Positions 9,623 through 21,379 of a DNA stretch of 64,000 nucleotides are shown here, one piece after another. The stretch is from positions 101,032,736 to 101,096,735 of the forward strand of contig CAKMRJ010003334.1 of the NCBI GenBank assembly GCA_928212115.1. The letters are read 5' to 3'. This DNA comes from Lactuca virosa (Eukaryota > Streptophyta > Magnoliopsida > Asterales > Asteraceae). The notes beneath the pieces are model-generated. The model was not told the DNA's origin. It saw only the letters and a program-made list of their open reading frames with translations, and searched no databases. The stretch's first letter is position 1; each line of letters begins with the position of its first letter. Both the position numbers and the translations under genes were made by a program.

Positions 9623-9834
9623 GGGCTTTTGACATAAAAGTCCTTAAGTTTGTCAGGTTTTGGTGGTTTTGTCCATGTGACGATTTTTTGTTCGTTAATG
9701 TCCAAAATTTTCCAAGTTTTTTTCGTTTTTATCCTTTATACAAATATTTTATGTTTTTAGCCTAAGTATGTTTTTCAAATTTGTAATAAAAAACCCTTAA
9801 GTTTACAAATCTTATATGTTTTTATCCTAATTAT

Positions 9835-10170
9835 TTTTGGGTTTAAAGGGTTGCGCCATTGGGCCTTAGTAGTTCGGTCCATTTTGTATTCTCGGTTTGG
9901 GCCTGTCCAACCGTGCTTATCTTTCTAGGGTTTAGTATATAATGTGCATGCATGCAATCTTATCATTAACGCTTTCATTATTATTTTATCAAGTGTACTG
10001 TAAACCCTAGCGTACCTCTACAGTGGAAGTTCTTAATTGAGCTCTGCTGAGGTGTGACTACATTTTAATCATTCGACATACGGATTGATTCATTGTGTGT
10101 TCCAATATTTATTGTTCTTGCTTATTTACCTGTTAAAGATCTATCGATCTAAAGAGTTTTTAACTCATCA
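9835..10170 (+). repeat. E2 5' LTR
   Basis: 336 bp, ending AACTCATCA. Its first bases are mutated (TTTTGGG instead of TGTTGGG in the 3' copy). Contains telo-box TAGGGTTT (9926-9933), TATATAA (9936-9942) and the RY-type word GCATGCATGC (9947-9956). Confidence 0.95.
9926..9956 (+). promoter_or_regulatory. E2 LTR core promoter: telo-box, TATA, RY word
   Basis: TAGGGTTT abuts TATATAA with 2 bp between them, followed 4 bp later by GCATGCATGC, which contains CATGCATG, the RY element known in plants as a binding site of B3-domain seed regulators. The 3' LTR has the same arrangement (30570-30596). Confidence 0.55.
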
Positions 10171-10172
10171 AT

Positions 10173-10184
10173 TGGTATCAGAGC
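10173..10184 (+). other. E2 primer-binding site
   Basis: TGGTATCAGAGC, complementary to the 3' end of plant initiator tRNA-Met, starting two bases after the 5' LTR. Confidence 0.95.
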
Positions 10185-10359
10185 AGGAGACTGTGTAATC
10201 TATACGCATCTCTTCTGTCGAAGAAGGTTTCAGGGTTTTCTGCTAATATTGATCTCTGTTAGAAGCCGTCATCTTGTTGTTGACGTAGTTCTTGGATTTC
10301 GATTTTACCCTGACTTTGTTTACAAGTCTGATCTTGAACAGGTTTTTCGCAATATCATC

Positions 10360-13300
10360 ATGTCACTCGACGATTCCAACGCAAACCCTATCAATATCTC
10401 CAACAGCATTGGATCCACAACTAGGATTCCCATTCTATATACTCAGGATTACGAAGTATGGATGCATCACTTTGAAGATTATGTGATCGGTTCTGAAGAC
10501 AATGGGTATTTAACAGGGGCGTAGCTACACTATGTGAAGTTGGGTCCTAGGACCTACCTTTTTTCTTTTTTAATACAACAATTATATATAAAAAACATAA
10601 GGAACTACTTTATTTTTGCCAAAAGACCTACATTTTCATACTTTTTTCCATTTCATTTATATAAGGAACCACGTTGATTTTGATTCTAGATTCGCCACTG
10701 GTATTTAATCTGGGAAGCGATCACTGTAGGTCCGTTCGCTCACACTGGCACAAACCGAATCATAAAGACTCAAAAGGAGTACAACCAACTTGTGGTTGAT
10801 GTTAAAGATGTTCCTCAAGATGAAAAGGAGAAGTTTGTATGCAATATTAAAGCGCTAAGAATGATCAGATTTTCCGTACAGTCTGACACCTATCGGTTGG
10901 TTAGCTCATGCACGACGGCGAAAGAGGTTTGGGACAGGATGAAAGAGCTGTATTCTACCGATGAGGATCTTGAGCATTCGATCCGGACTCTATTGCTTTC
11001 AGAGTTTGGAGACTTCAAGCAGAAACCTGAAGAGAAGCTTATCCAAGCCTTTGATCGCTTTAATCATATTCTTAGCAAAATGATAAAGCATGACATAGAG
11101 AGGAAAGTTATTGAGCAGAAGGTCACATTCATGAATGGCCTAAGATCCGAATGGATGGCTGTAGTGTCTACTGTAAAGGCCCATGAAAAATTCAAGTCTT
11201 ACTCTTTGGCGAAGCTAGTGGGTATACTAAAGTCACATGAAGGTGCAGTGACTAAAGAAACGAATGTGGTTTCTAGCATGGATTCGTTGGCCCTAATATC
11301 CAAAGGAAAGAATGTAGTTGAAGAAGAAGAAGATTTAGATCTCTCTGAATTTGATCTGACTAATGAAGAATATGCTTTGATGGTTTCAAACCCAAAGAAG
11401 TTCATTCGCAGAAATTTTCCCACTAATAAGAACCGAAACTGGCAAGGAAACTATAGTTCAGAAAAGGCAAATGAGGAACCGAAGATCACTCCCCAACAAG
11501 AAGAATCGAAGAAGGAGAGCAAGATGTTAAGTGACTCAGGATTTAATTGTCACTTTTGTGGAGGCAAAAAATCACTTCGCCAAGGACTGTATGTTGAGGA
11601 AGATGACTGAGAAGAATGAGAGTGAAGACGATGAAGCATACCACCTGCGAAAGCTAGAAGAGATTAAGAAGAAGAAAGCTATTGCAAATAACACTATGAA
11701 TGTTCTTATTGTGCAGGAAAATGTTGCAGATGATGAATTTGGTGGTGTTGAAGTCTAGTCTACTGAATCAGAGGATGAAGAAGTGAGAAAGCCTACACAT
11801 GGTAGAGCTTTCGTGGCGAAAGAAGATGAGTTTGTTGCTGAAGGAAAGTGTTTGATGGTGACTGCTGGAGTGTCACAGATGAGGGGTTACACCACTGATG
11901 GGGGTAAAGATGAAGCGAAGGAACGAGAAGACAGGTGCTTCGCTGCCAAGCCTGTTGGTGAGCAGATCAATGAGTGCGACCAGTTGATCAAAAAGGTACA
12001 ATCTATTCTCGAATCATTAAAAATCCCTGTCACAAACTATGAAAAGGAATTGAACGGTTTAAAGTCTAAATTTTCTAGTTTAAGTGGTAGTTTAACCCAA
12101 AATCACCTCACAAATTCTAACCTCACTGATCAACTCAGCAGGGTGTCTTTGAAGAGTGAGGATAGGCGAATGTGGATTGAGCAAAAGGAGAAAGAGTTAA
12201 TTAAAATTAAGGATGAGAAAATTTATTTGCAAAGGGATAATTTGAAGCTTTTAAAACAGAGAAATGATTTTTGTTTAATTGCTAAACGTTTATATTCCAA
12301 TATCACTCAATTGCATCTGGATTGTGAAATAGGCAGGAAAATTCACAGTATGATTCTTCATTTCCTTGAATTAAAGGAGGACGTAATTGATGCTGATGCT
12401 TATGATTGTGAAGTTGTAGTCTCGTCTGATGAAGTTTCTCCTGGCTATAAAATTGGTCTTGACAAAATTGAATCATTTATCCAGTCCAAAGACCACAAAG
12501 ACATGCTTAAGAATTTATTGGACGAAAATGATAAATTGAAAATTAAAACCGAAACTATGCAGAAATTTGATTCGTTGAATGCCAAGTTGAGTTCAGAAAC
12601 AAAAATTAATGCTGAAAATACTTCTGAATTTGATGAGGAGGATGATATGAGTGAAATATCTGTAGAAGATGTGGTAGACTGTTCTGAATTTGTCAAGAGC
12701 GAACTCGAACCCACCAAAAATCTCATTTCTGAAAACTCGGTTGAATTCGCTCGTTTGTCCCAAAATAAGTCCAAAGTTATGAAAGAAAAGGCTGTGGTGT
12801 ATCAGAAGGTCCAAACCATGCCAAATCAAGTTTATGCAGTTACCGGCGTTACACAGAAGCAAACAGCCGAACTCACAGCATTAGTGAACGAAGATAATGC
12901 TGATGGATGTGATGAATTTTTCTGGTTGGCACCAATAGACAATGCTGATGAAACGGTCGGTCTATCTGAGAAAACATCATGGAGGGTTAAAGGCAGATAT
13001 GTGGCAAAACCACTTAACAAGCCTACACATTTTGATATGCCATCAACCAGTGGTACCAAAAAGATTCCAAGTGAATCAGTTAAGGTGACAAGCGAAACCT
13101 CCTCGTTAAAGAGCGAAACTTCCGTTAAAAGATCGAAACCGAAGACCAACATCCATAAAACTCCCAAACAGGTGTCTGAAAAGAAACATCAACGTAATAT
13201 GAGATACAAGAAAAATCTCACTGAAAGGAAACAGTTTTGGCAGTCCCAAAACCCAAATTACGTTCGATCAGACAAGAGTTCAACCGCTAAGGATAAAGAA

Positions 13301-13537
13301 GTGTTAAAGAATCAAGCTACATCTTGTACTCAATGCAACTCATGTAGCCAAGCAAACTGAAAGGGAAGTTTCGGTCCCCAAAATAGAAGCGAAAGAAACC
13401 GAAAGAGTGGTTTCGGCTCTTAACCCAACAACCGAAGGGGTAGTTTCGGTTCCTCATCCACAAGCGAAAGGACCCGAAAGCAAGATTTCGCTTCTAAAAC
13501 ACATCCCTCTCACTCAAAGCACAATCCTAAAGAAGAT
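10360..13537 (+). pseudogene. gag: E2 gag (UBN2-type capsid, zinc knuckle, long coiled-coil extension)
   Basis: Start ATG 10360 (MSLDDSNANPINI). The frame is interrupted by the hAT MITE at 10514-10700 and resumes at 10709. The capsid part (to about 11450) has the UBN2-type pattern TAKEVWDRMKELY, LLLSEFGDFKQKPEEKLIQA and NRNWQGN. The zinc knuckle starts CHFCGG and then shifts frame at an A6 run (11566-11571) that carries one extra A; the second half, HFAKDC, reads in the new frame. A TAG stands at 11756. From 11783 a 525-codon stretch rich in Lys, Glu and Leu, with coiled-coil character, continues to TGA 13358; further stops lie near 13421. Such long Gag extensions are typical of SIRE-like elements. 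Confidence 0.87.
10514..10700. mobile_element. hAT-type MITE inserted in E2 gag
   Basis: 187 bp bounded by imperfect terminal inverted repeats (CAGGGGCGTAGCTAC at the left against CAGTGGCGAATCTAG read from the right) and flanked by a perfect 8-bp TSD GTATTTAA (10506-10513 and 10701-10708). An 8-bp TSD with CAGNGGCG ends is the hAT signature. Insert plus TSD is 195 bp, a multiple of three, so the downstream frame is kept, but a TAG at its start ends the Gag reading. Confidence 0.93.
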
Positions 13538-14068
13538 GTGAAGGGAAAAGGGAAGATCGTCTCAGGAGATGAAAAGAAGATGAATACTAACTTAAGGAAA
13601 CAAAACCAAAAGTTAGAAAACAATAAAGATCCAATTTCTAGACCTAAGTTTGAAGCGTCGAAAGATAATAAAATCAAAGTTTTTACAATCAAAAGAAAAG
13701 ATGAAACAACCCTAATAAAACGAACTTACTTGGTTGATTCTTCTATTGTTATATCCCGTTCTGTAAAAGGCTCACATGGACCCAAGAAACTTTGGGTTCC
13801 TAAATCTGCCTGATTTTTGCAGGTTATGCGTGACGAGCAGTTCGACGATGAATGGTACATTGATAGTGGCTGCTCACGTCAGATGACAAGGAGAAAGGAA
13901 GAGCTTCAGGAGTTTCGAGCTATTAAGGATGGTGGATGTGTCAAATATGGCAACAACTCATTTGGCACAATAAAAGGCTATGGAATGATCACAAATGGCT
14001 AATTCTCGATCAGAAAAGTAGCATACGTAGATGGCTTACAACACAATCTCATTAGTGTTTCACAACTG
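13538..14068 (+). pseudogene. pol: E2 protease region
   Basis: Same frame as the preceding Gag extension. After GPKKLWVPKSA and a TGA (13811), the active site appears as WYIDSGCSRQMT (about 13851-13886), the copia-type protease signature, followed by KYGNNSFGTIKGYG. A TAA at 14000 interrupts it, probably CAA mutated; reading continues as FSIRKVAYVDGLQHNLISVSQL, a conserved copia block. Confidence 0.87.
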
Positions 14069-15739
14069 GTGGTGGGAACTGGACTGAAGGTTTCGTTCGA
14101 TGATGAAGGATCTGAAATAGTAGAGAAGAAGACCAAATCAGTTCTACTAAAATCCAAAAGAAAAGGCGAAATGTACCCACTGAATCTCAATCCCATTCGA
14201 GGGAAGCCAGCTGTGTGTCTGCTAACGAAAGCACACTCAGACGAAAGTTGGTTATGGCACCGAAGGCTCTCGCACCTCAACTTAAAAGACATCAACAAGC
14301 TAGTTCTTGGTGATCATGTTCGAGGACTTCCAATACTCAAGTTTGATAAAGAACATCTGTGTGCTGCATGTGAAATGGGAAAGCAAAGCAGGAAAAGTCA
14401 TCCAACACGTGTCAACACGAATATCATCGAACCACTTGAGCTTCTGCATATAGATTTATGTGGACCTTCGGCTATTGAAAGCATTGGTGGTAACAAATAT
14501 ATACTAGTAATAGTAGATGACTTTTCTCGTTTCACCTGGGTATTTTTTCTTAAACAGAAATCAGAGGCTACACCAAAGCTCAAGGTTTTTGTCAAGCAAA
14601 TAGAGCTTCAACTGAGAAAGCTGGTAAGAAATATTCGAAGTGACAATGGGCTGGAGTTTAAAAACAATGAATTTGAAGACTTTCTTGCTGAAAAGGGAGT
14701 ATCTCACAACTTTTCTGCTCCCTACACTCCACAACAAAATGGTGTCGTTGAAAGGCGAAACCGCTCGTTGTGTGAAGCAGCCAGAACCATGCTCAGTTTC
14801 GCCTCATTGCCTTTATATTTCTGGGCTGATGCTATTGCTGCTTCCTGCTACACACAGAACAGATCTCTTCTCAACAAGCGCTTTTCTATTACTCCATACG
14901 AGATCTTGAACAATCGTAAGCCAAATGTCAAGTTCTTCCATGTGTTCGGTTCCAGATGCTTTATTTTCAATTCAAAGGAGCACCGAAACAAGTTTGATGT
15001 CAAAGCTGACGAAGGGATTTTTCTTGGCTACTCCTTAAACTCCAAGGCATATAGGGTTCTGAACAAACGTTCCAATAAAATCGAAGAAACCTATTATGTC
15101 ACCTTCGATGACAACTACGTCAAAAAGCTTCAAACAACCGAAGCTTCGATGGAGGAAATCTTTGCAACGTCTGGTCAAGTTACTGTTTCCATTTTAAATT
15201 TATTTGAGCAATATATGTCATTGTTCGATGAACCAGAGAAAGCCATTCACTCTGAAGCAAAGTCTGCTAACAATAATATTGATTCCTTGAAGCAAATCAT
15301 TGATGATGCAGCGAAGGATATGGAAAAAGTACAACCGGGAACTACCAAACAGCCTAGTCCAAGCGAACCTCCAAAAGAAAATTCTATATTTCAGGGGGAG
15401 GGTTCATCTTCATCCGATAACCCTGAATTATCATTCCCGGGGGAGAATCCATCAACTACCATATTAACTGAACGTCCAGTTGAGGGGGAGAATTCAATGC
15501 CTAAAGGCGAAATTGTCTCATCATTTGAGGGGGAGAATGCAAATACAAATGATGATGATACTCAGTCAGAATTCGAAGAAGAAGTAAATGCTGAGTTGGA
15601 TCCAACCTATGATCTAAATTACCCACCTCTTACCAAATGGACAAAAGATCATCCAAAAACCTAAATCATTGGTGATTCATCAGAAAGAGTTCTTACTCGT
15701 TCTCAACTGAAAGCGAATCAAACCGCATTATTCTCTCAA
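14069..15739 (+). pseudogene. pol: E2 integrase
   Basis: A 531-codon open stretch. It starts in the GAG-pre-integrase zinc domain (WLWHRRLSHLNLKDINKL, then CAACEMGKQSRKSH), followed by the rve core: LLHIDLCGP (first Asp), IRSDNGLEFKNNEFEDF (second Asp) and PYTPQQNGVVERRNRSL (catalytic Glu), then the copia C-terminal region FHVFGSRCFIFNSKEH. The spacer to RT carries repeated GEN/GEG-rich segments. All catalytic residues are present. A TAA at 15662, where Gln is expected, closes the frame; the same frame continues from 15740. Confidence 0.93.
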
Positions 15740-16603
15740 GTGGAATTTTGCATGTTTAATTCGTTTGTCTCCAAAATTGAATCGAAGAATGTCAACACTG
15801 CACTCGATCACTCAGATTGGGTACAGGCAATGCAAGACGAACTCAACGAGTTTGAGCGAAACAAGGTATGGAGACTGATCCCTACGCCAAATGATGTATC
15901 TGTAGTTGGACTGAAATGGGTATTTCGAAACAAAATCGACAAAGAAGGGAATGTAATTCGTAACAAAGAAAGACTGGTTGTGAATGGATATTGTCAAGAA
16001 GAAGGGATAGACTACGAAGAGACCTTCGCTCCAGTAGCAAGGTTAGAATTAGTAAGAATCTTTCTGGCCTATGCTGCTCACAAGAACTTTGAAGTATATC
16101 AAATGGACGTCAAGTGTGCATTTCTAAATGGAGAATTAGAAGAAACAGTGTATGCAGAGCAACCACCAGGATTTGTGAACGAGAAGTATCCAGATCACTG
16201 CTACATTCTGGACAAGGCGGTTTATGGTCTGAAGCAAGCTCCAAGAGCATGGTATGAAACATTAACTCGATTTCTAAAAATGTCGAAGTTTAAACAAGGT
16301 TCGGTTGACCCAACCTTCTTTTGTAAGAAAGAGGGTGACCACCTTATGATCGTTCAAATTTATGTTGATGATATTATCTTCGGCTCCACGAATCCTTGCT
16401 TAACAGCAGAATTCAGGAAGTTGATGGAGACTAAGTTTGAAATGAGCTCAATAGGTCCAATTAACTTTTTCCTTGGCTTAAATCTTAGACAGGGACCCGA
16501 AGGCATTTTTATTAATCAAGTGGCTTACACGAAGACCTTGATTGCCAAGTTTGGTATGATGGGAGACTCAAAAGTGAAGGTTCCTATGGCGTTTGGCACG
16601 AAG
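15740..16603 (+). pseudogene. pol: E2 reverse transcriptase, cut by E3
   Basis: Copia RT with WVQAMQDELNEFERNKVW, KWVFRNKIDKEGNVIRNK, ETFAPVARLELVRIFL, VYQMDVKCAFLNGELEE (motif A), YGLKQAPRAWYE and the catalytic box QIYVDDIIFGSTN. The coding sequence stops at the E3 insertion after KVPMAFGTKC; the open frame then runs on by chance into the E3 LTR to 16801, giving a chimeric tail. It resumes at 24511 beyond E3. Confidence 0.94.
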
Positions 16604-16776
16604 TGTAACATTCGGATTTCCAGGGATAATATTTTGAGTATTCATTTCGATATATGGGGAGTGACTCGACGAGTTGGTGCCATAACTCGTCGAGTAGAGT
16701 CGCGTTTTGGTGACGTGTTTAATGAATGGACTCGACGAGTCGGGTATTTGACTCGCCGAGTCAGCGCTGCTGAGGA

Positions 16777-16811
16777 AAACCCTAATTGTCCGGGTTTGTG
16801 ACCTATTTAAA
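16777..16811 (+). promoter_or_regulatory. E3 LTR core promoter: telo-box plus TATA
   Basis: AAACCCTAA then TATTTAAA 19 bp later. In the 3' LTR the telo-box is kept (22961-22969) but the TATA has changed to AATTTAAA (22988-22995). Confidence 0.55.
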
Positions 16812-17784
16812 GGCCCTTATGGCCTTCATCTGCGGCTACACTTCCCTTGAGAGACCCTAATCGATCCAGAGAGCATAGAGAGAAAGAGGGAGCTAATTTT
16901 CATCATTTTGGGTGCATTCTTGCAAGGAAGATAGAGAGTGTTCAAGCTAAATTGTTGGAGGGGCTCAGATCTACTTCTATTCCATTCAAAGCTGCTGTTT
17001 AAGGTATAAATCTCTACCTATTTTCATATGGTTAGTAGATCTCATGAATCTAGGATTTCTTTACCCCTTTTTGTTGAGATTATGGAGCATGGAGAGTCCC
17101 ATTGTGGCATATGACATTAGATCTGGACCTTGAGAGGTCCAGAGAGTCCCAATCATCCAGCTTTATGCAGTCCCATTGGAGTTTTGAGTATAGGTTGTCA
17201 TTTTAAGGGCTATTTCTTCAAATAGAGCTTGATGTATGGTGATTGGACATAAAGATTGAACCTTTACGTGAATTTTGGGTGCTAGAAGTCCAGATCTATA
17301 AGTTAGAGAAACAGATCTGACCTCAGAAGGTCAATCGAGTGTGGCCATGGAGGAAACTCGCCGAGTTCATAAGAGGACTTGACGAGTGGAAACGGGTTGC
17401 CCCGCGATTCGTGTTCAGTGGTAACCCGACGAGTGAAAGGTTAACTCGACGAGTCGAGTGAGGCCTTAGGAGGATTCTGAGGACAAGCATGGACTCGCCG
17501 AGTCACCTGAGTGCACTCGGCGAGTCTGGTCAAAGTTAGACCGTTGACTGAAGTTGACTTCAGTTGACCTTAGGGTTGGTCAAACTGATTCAAGAGGGGC
17601 TATGGAGGGGTAGAATGGTCTTCTACCCATTCTTTAGAGATGAGGATATAAGGTGAGTATTGATTAGAGATATTATCATTTTGATAGGCGGAGGCTAGAT
17701 CGGGGATATCGAGCACGAGAGTTTACTAGACATCATACGAGGTGAGTCTTCTCAATATACATTACCTATAATGGTATCTATGTG

Positions 17785-18032
17785 CAGACCGGAGGGTCTT
17801 ATGTGTTATGTGTATGTTTGAGAATATGTGCATTGTGATATATGTATGCTATGTGTTATATAAACCGGACCGGAGGGTCCAACGACTTACGAGGCCAGAG
17901 GGTCCTCGAGTAGACCGGACCGGAGGGTCCAATGATTTAGACCGGACCGGAGGGTCCAACGAGCTAGACCGGACCGGAGGGTCCAACGAGCTACGAGACT
18001 GGAGGGTCCCGCTAAGACACATTGACCGGAGG
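17785..18032 (+). repeat. GACCGGAGGGTC tandem block, E3 5' LTR
   Basis: About eight copies of a 25-27-bp unit centred on GACCGGAGGGTCCAACGA, degenerate at the edges. GACC..GGTC inside each unit is self-complementary. The same block is in the 3' LTR at 23969-24216. An open frame through it (RTGGSNDLD...) is only the repeat translated. Confidence 0.9.
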
Positions 18033-18324
18033 GTCATACTGAGTTATAGCCTCGAGTGGCTATGTGCTGTATGTGGTATTTTGGGGAACTCACTGAGCTT
18101 TGTGCTTACCGTGTTATGTGCTATGTGTTTCAGGTTTCTCAGGATCGCGGGACGACACCGAATTGATTGTACACATCAGAGAAAGAGTTATGTTTTGAGG
18201 ATCCTGGATTATTAATGGAGTTGTGTTTTGTATTTTGAATAAACGAGATTTTTATACAACATGTTATGAAAAGTATGCGTTTTGAAAATGAAAAATTCGT
18301 TTGAAAATTTACGGTGTTACAAGT

Positions 18325-18337
18325 TGGTATCAGAGCC
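18325..18337 (+). other. E3 primer-binding site
   Basis: TGGTATCAGAGCC, matching initiator tRNA-Met, three bases after the 5' LTR end at 18321. Confidence 0.95.
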
Positions 18338-19247
18338 TTGGTTTGAGGGATTCGGATGCACCTTCGGGTAAATCTGGACTCAAACTGAGGATTTGAGAAA
18401 AAATTTCAAAGAAATGATTTTCCTAGAGTGAACAAGAGTTTCTAAGAGAAAACGAGGAAGGGCAGTGTGTACAATCAGCCAGAGCCCGAACGATGATTTC
18501 CCAAAATACCCTTACTTTTGTATTATGAGATATTTTATGAGGTATTATGCATGCTAGAGATAGGCTAGGTATTCATACGTTAGGACTAGAGTGGCCTGAT
18601 TTGTGATGCCTTAGCCTAGGAATTGCTGTTATCTGTGATGAGCTTTCGAGTATGTGCTGAGTAAGAGTATCCAGCAGGAATCCTTTTAGAGAGGGATTTG
18701 AGTAGAGGAGTAATCTAGGAGAGATACCTAGATGAGCATTTGTGGAACCTACTAAGAGAGTAGTTAGCTACCCGCGAGGGGTGGAGTTGCTGAGTTCGGT
18801 GATATCTTTTGAGTATGAGTAGAGCAAGTGGAGTTATCACCTAGAGTGGGTTTTGCGTGTTTATTCGATGCCCGAATGCTGCTTGCTTCGTGCTTGTGGA
18901 ACTCCCAATGATGGGAGTCAGCTACCAAGTGAATGTGACGATATTCAGGAGGTAGATGACTGGCACCATAAGGAGTTTCTCAGCAACTGATGGCGGAGAA
19001 GTGTGAGAACCTAGGAAGAGCCTAGGAAGTGACCTTAGTCAGATGAGTATGCTGACAGAGTAGAGCATTTCACTGGGAAGCGAGCACGCGTGTCGAGATT
19101 GGTGATGGCGAAGGTTGAACAACTACTTAGGGACTCTGGGATGGTCCGTGTAGAGAGTATGGGTAGATGTGGCAGGTAGTATGGGCCCGTACTACTGAAA
19201 GCAGAGGACCCATACTCGATGCATGGAGTATTCCGGAGGATCTGAGT

Positions 19248-19685
19248 AGCAGATTGAGAGGTGATGTCATGGTTCGAGTACCATGATTTGTAGCAGATCG
19301 AGAGGTGATGTCATGGTTCGAGTACCATGATTTGTATTAGATCGAGAGGTGATGTCATGGTTCGAGTACCATGATTTGTAGCAGATCGAGAGGTGATGTC
19401 ATGGTTCGAGTACCATGATTTGTAGCAGATCGAGAGGTGATGTCATGGTTCGAGTACCATGATTTGTAGCAGATCGAGAGGTGATGTCATGGTTTGAGTA
19501 CCATGATTTGTAGCAGATCGAGAGGTGATGTCATGGTTCGAGTACCATGAGTTGTAGCAGATCGAGAGGTGATGTCATGGTTCGAATACCATGATTTGTA
19601 GCAGATCGAGAGGTGATGTCATGGTTCGGGTACCATGATTCATAGCAGATCGAGAGGTGGTCACATGTTTTGAGTACCAGGACAC
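19248..19685 (+). repeat. 44-bp tandem array of hairpin units in E3
   Basis: Nine near-identical units plus a degenerate tenth, with starts at 19248, 19292, 19336 and so on at exactly 44 bp. Each has AGCAGATCGAGAGGTGATG followed by TCATGGTTCGAGTACCATGA, in which TCATGGT and ACCATGA form a perfect 7-bp stem with a 6-nt loop. Confidence 0.95.
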
Positions 19686-21379
19686 GTGGCGGTTAGTGCT
19701 TCTGGTTTTACCGGTTATTCTGTGGTGATTGTCTAGACTGAGATCAAATGTGAAAGAATATGGGGCCAGAGGGCCATGATGAACGAGTTTTAGTGGAGCA
19801 TCCCTTAAAAGGTAAATCGAGTTAGCTCCGAGGGATTGTTGGTGAGATGCCGGTTGGAGTCGCAAGACTCAGGGATGAGTAGGGATGGTGCGTTATGGGA
19901 GAATACGGTATGGGCTGAGCGACCGCCCGATAGTGGAAATGTCATTTTCTGTGACCTGAGCGGTGCTATTTCTGTTCCTGTGGGAAACAGGAGAGGTATT
20001 GAGATTTTCGGTTTCCAAGGTTGGGGGTGAGCCCTGTGGGGTAGCTTTGGTTACGATCTTTCATTGGAGTATTTGGGCAGTACGTCTGCCGCGAGGTAAG
20101 GATATAGCATGAGCAGGTTGTCAGTGGGGACTGAGATGGTCAAGGACCAGGATACACCCTATTTGAGCATAGTAGGGCGTGTGTTAGCTGCATCAACGGA
20201 TGATCAAGAGGAGTATATCGGAGCGGTGGCTCTTATTGTCTATGATGGGTATCGAGTGTGGAAATGAGGTCTCTGCTCTTATGATAATTCACGTGATGGG
20301 ACGTTGGTTGAGGAGTCGAGGATGAGGAGTATCTTAGTTCCTTATTTTCAGACTGAGAGTCAGGGTTACTACTGGACAGTTGAGATGTCCGGTAGTGGGA
20401 TGGTACGAGATTCTGAATGACTAGAGGTAGTCATGATGAGAAGTTTCTTAGGATTTCATCTGAGATTCGGGATATTTGGAATTGCTTGATCTCCATCGGG
20501 GAGATCATCGAGCATTGCGTATCACCTTCCAAGAGTAAGTGCGATGTTATTGGTGAAAACAGTCTGTGGGATAGATTGTTGGTGAACCAATTGGTGATGG
20601 TTCGAACCCTGAGTGGGGGAGAACCGGGTACTTTTTGAGGAGATCAGAGATTTGTTCAAGAGCGGTTAGAGAACTGGATATAGAGGCCTGCAGTGCGGAT
20701 TCCTGAGACCAGGGTTATTGGTGGTCAAGGCGAGGTGCAGAGCGAGATAGTGCATGTGGTACGTGTTTGAGAAAGGATGAGTGTCTCCACGGAAAGTGGC
20801 CGTTGGTCGGAGACCTTGTGGTGGTAGGGAATCCTTCAAGGTTAAAATGGTGAATTTGAGGTGGTTGGCTTGTGAGGTTAGTTTGGCGGTTGAGAATTTC
20901 TAGTTCAAAGTATGGGCTATTATATGCAGTGTGGGAAAGGAAGAAGTTGATTGGGCAACCAACTTCAGGGTCGTTATGAGTATTCTTGCATGAGTTTTGA
21001 GCAATATAGGAGGAAGTTTCGGATTGTCGTCTACGTGTTCTGAGTCACTGACGACTCCTCCGTGTTTCAATTGAGAGTTGGAATATTTCGGAGTTACGGG
21101 TGGTGCGAGAGGAAGATCAGCTGCGAGACTTTGAAAGGATGCTTTGCGGTATTAGGGTATGATATCGTATACAGGAGATTGGTGGGCGAGGAAAGAATTC
21201 GTGAGGTTCGGTGATGGTGTACCGAGGTATCCGAGCATGATGCCCTGATTATCGGGTTATTTTGAGGCTTGAATTACGAGATAGTAAGTGGAGTATCTAG
21301 TATCTATGATTCCAGTGGGAGCCCTTCGGCTAGTGACAGCAAGTGAGATTATTTAAGAATGTGGATTGCAGCAAGAAAA

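Larger units (their letters stand above)
16604..18321 (+). repeat. E3 5' LTR
   Basis: 1,718 bp. Contains ACTCGACGAGT motifs, telo-box AAACCCTAA (16777-16785), TATTTAAA (16804-16811), a TTGAC group (17535-17590), a GACCGGAGGGTC tandem block (17785-18032) and GGAACTCACTGAGCTTTG (about 18083). Ends TGTTACA. Confidence 0.94.

Noticed and set aside
16604..16801. C-terminal extension of the E2 RT frame with TRRVG repeats
   Set aside because: It is the E3 LTR read by chance in frame; the TSD CGAAG marks the border and RNase H resumes at 24511.
17808..18215. Frame with RTGGSN repeats (also 23992-24399)
   Set aside because: Translation of the GACCGGAGGGTC tandem block in both E3 LTRs, present identically in each LTR; no start context or conserved domain.
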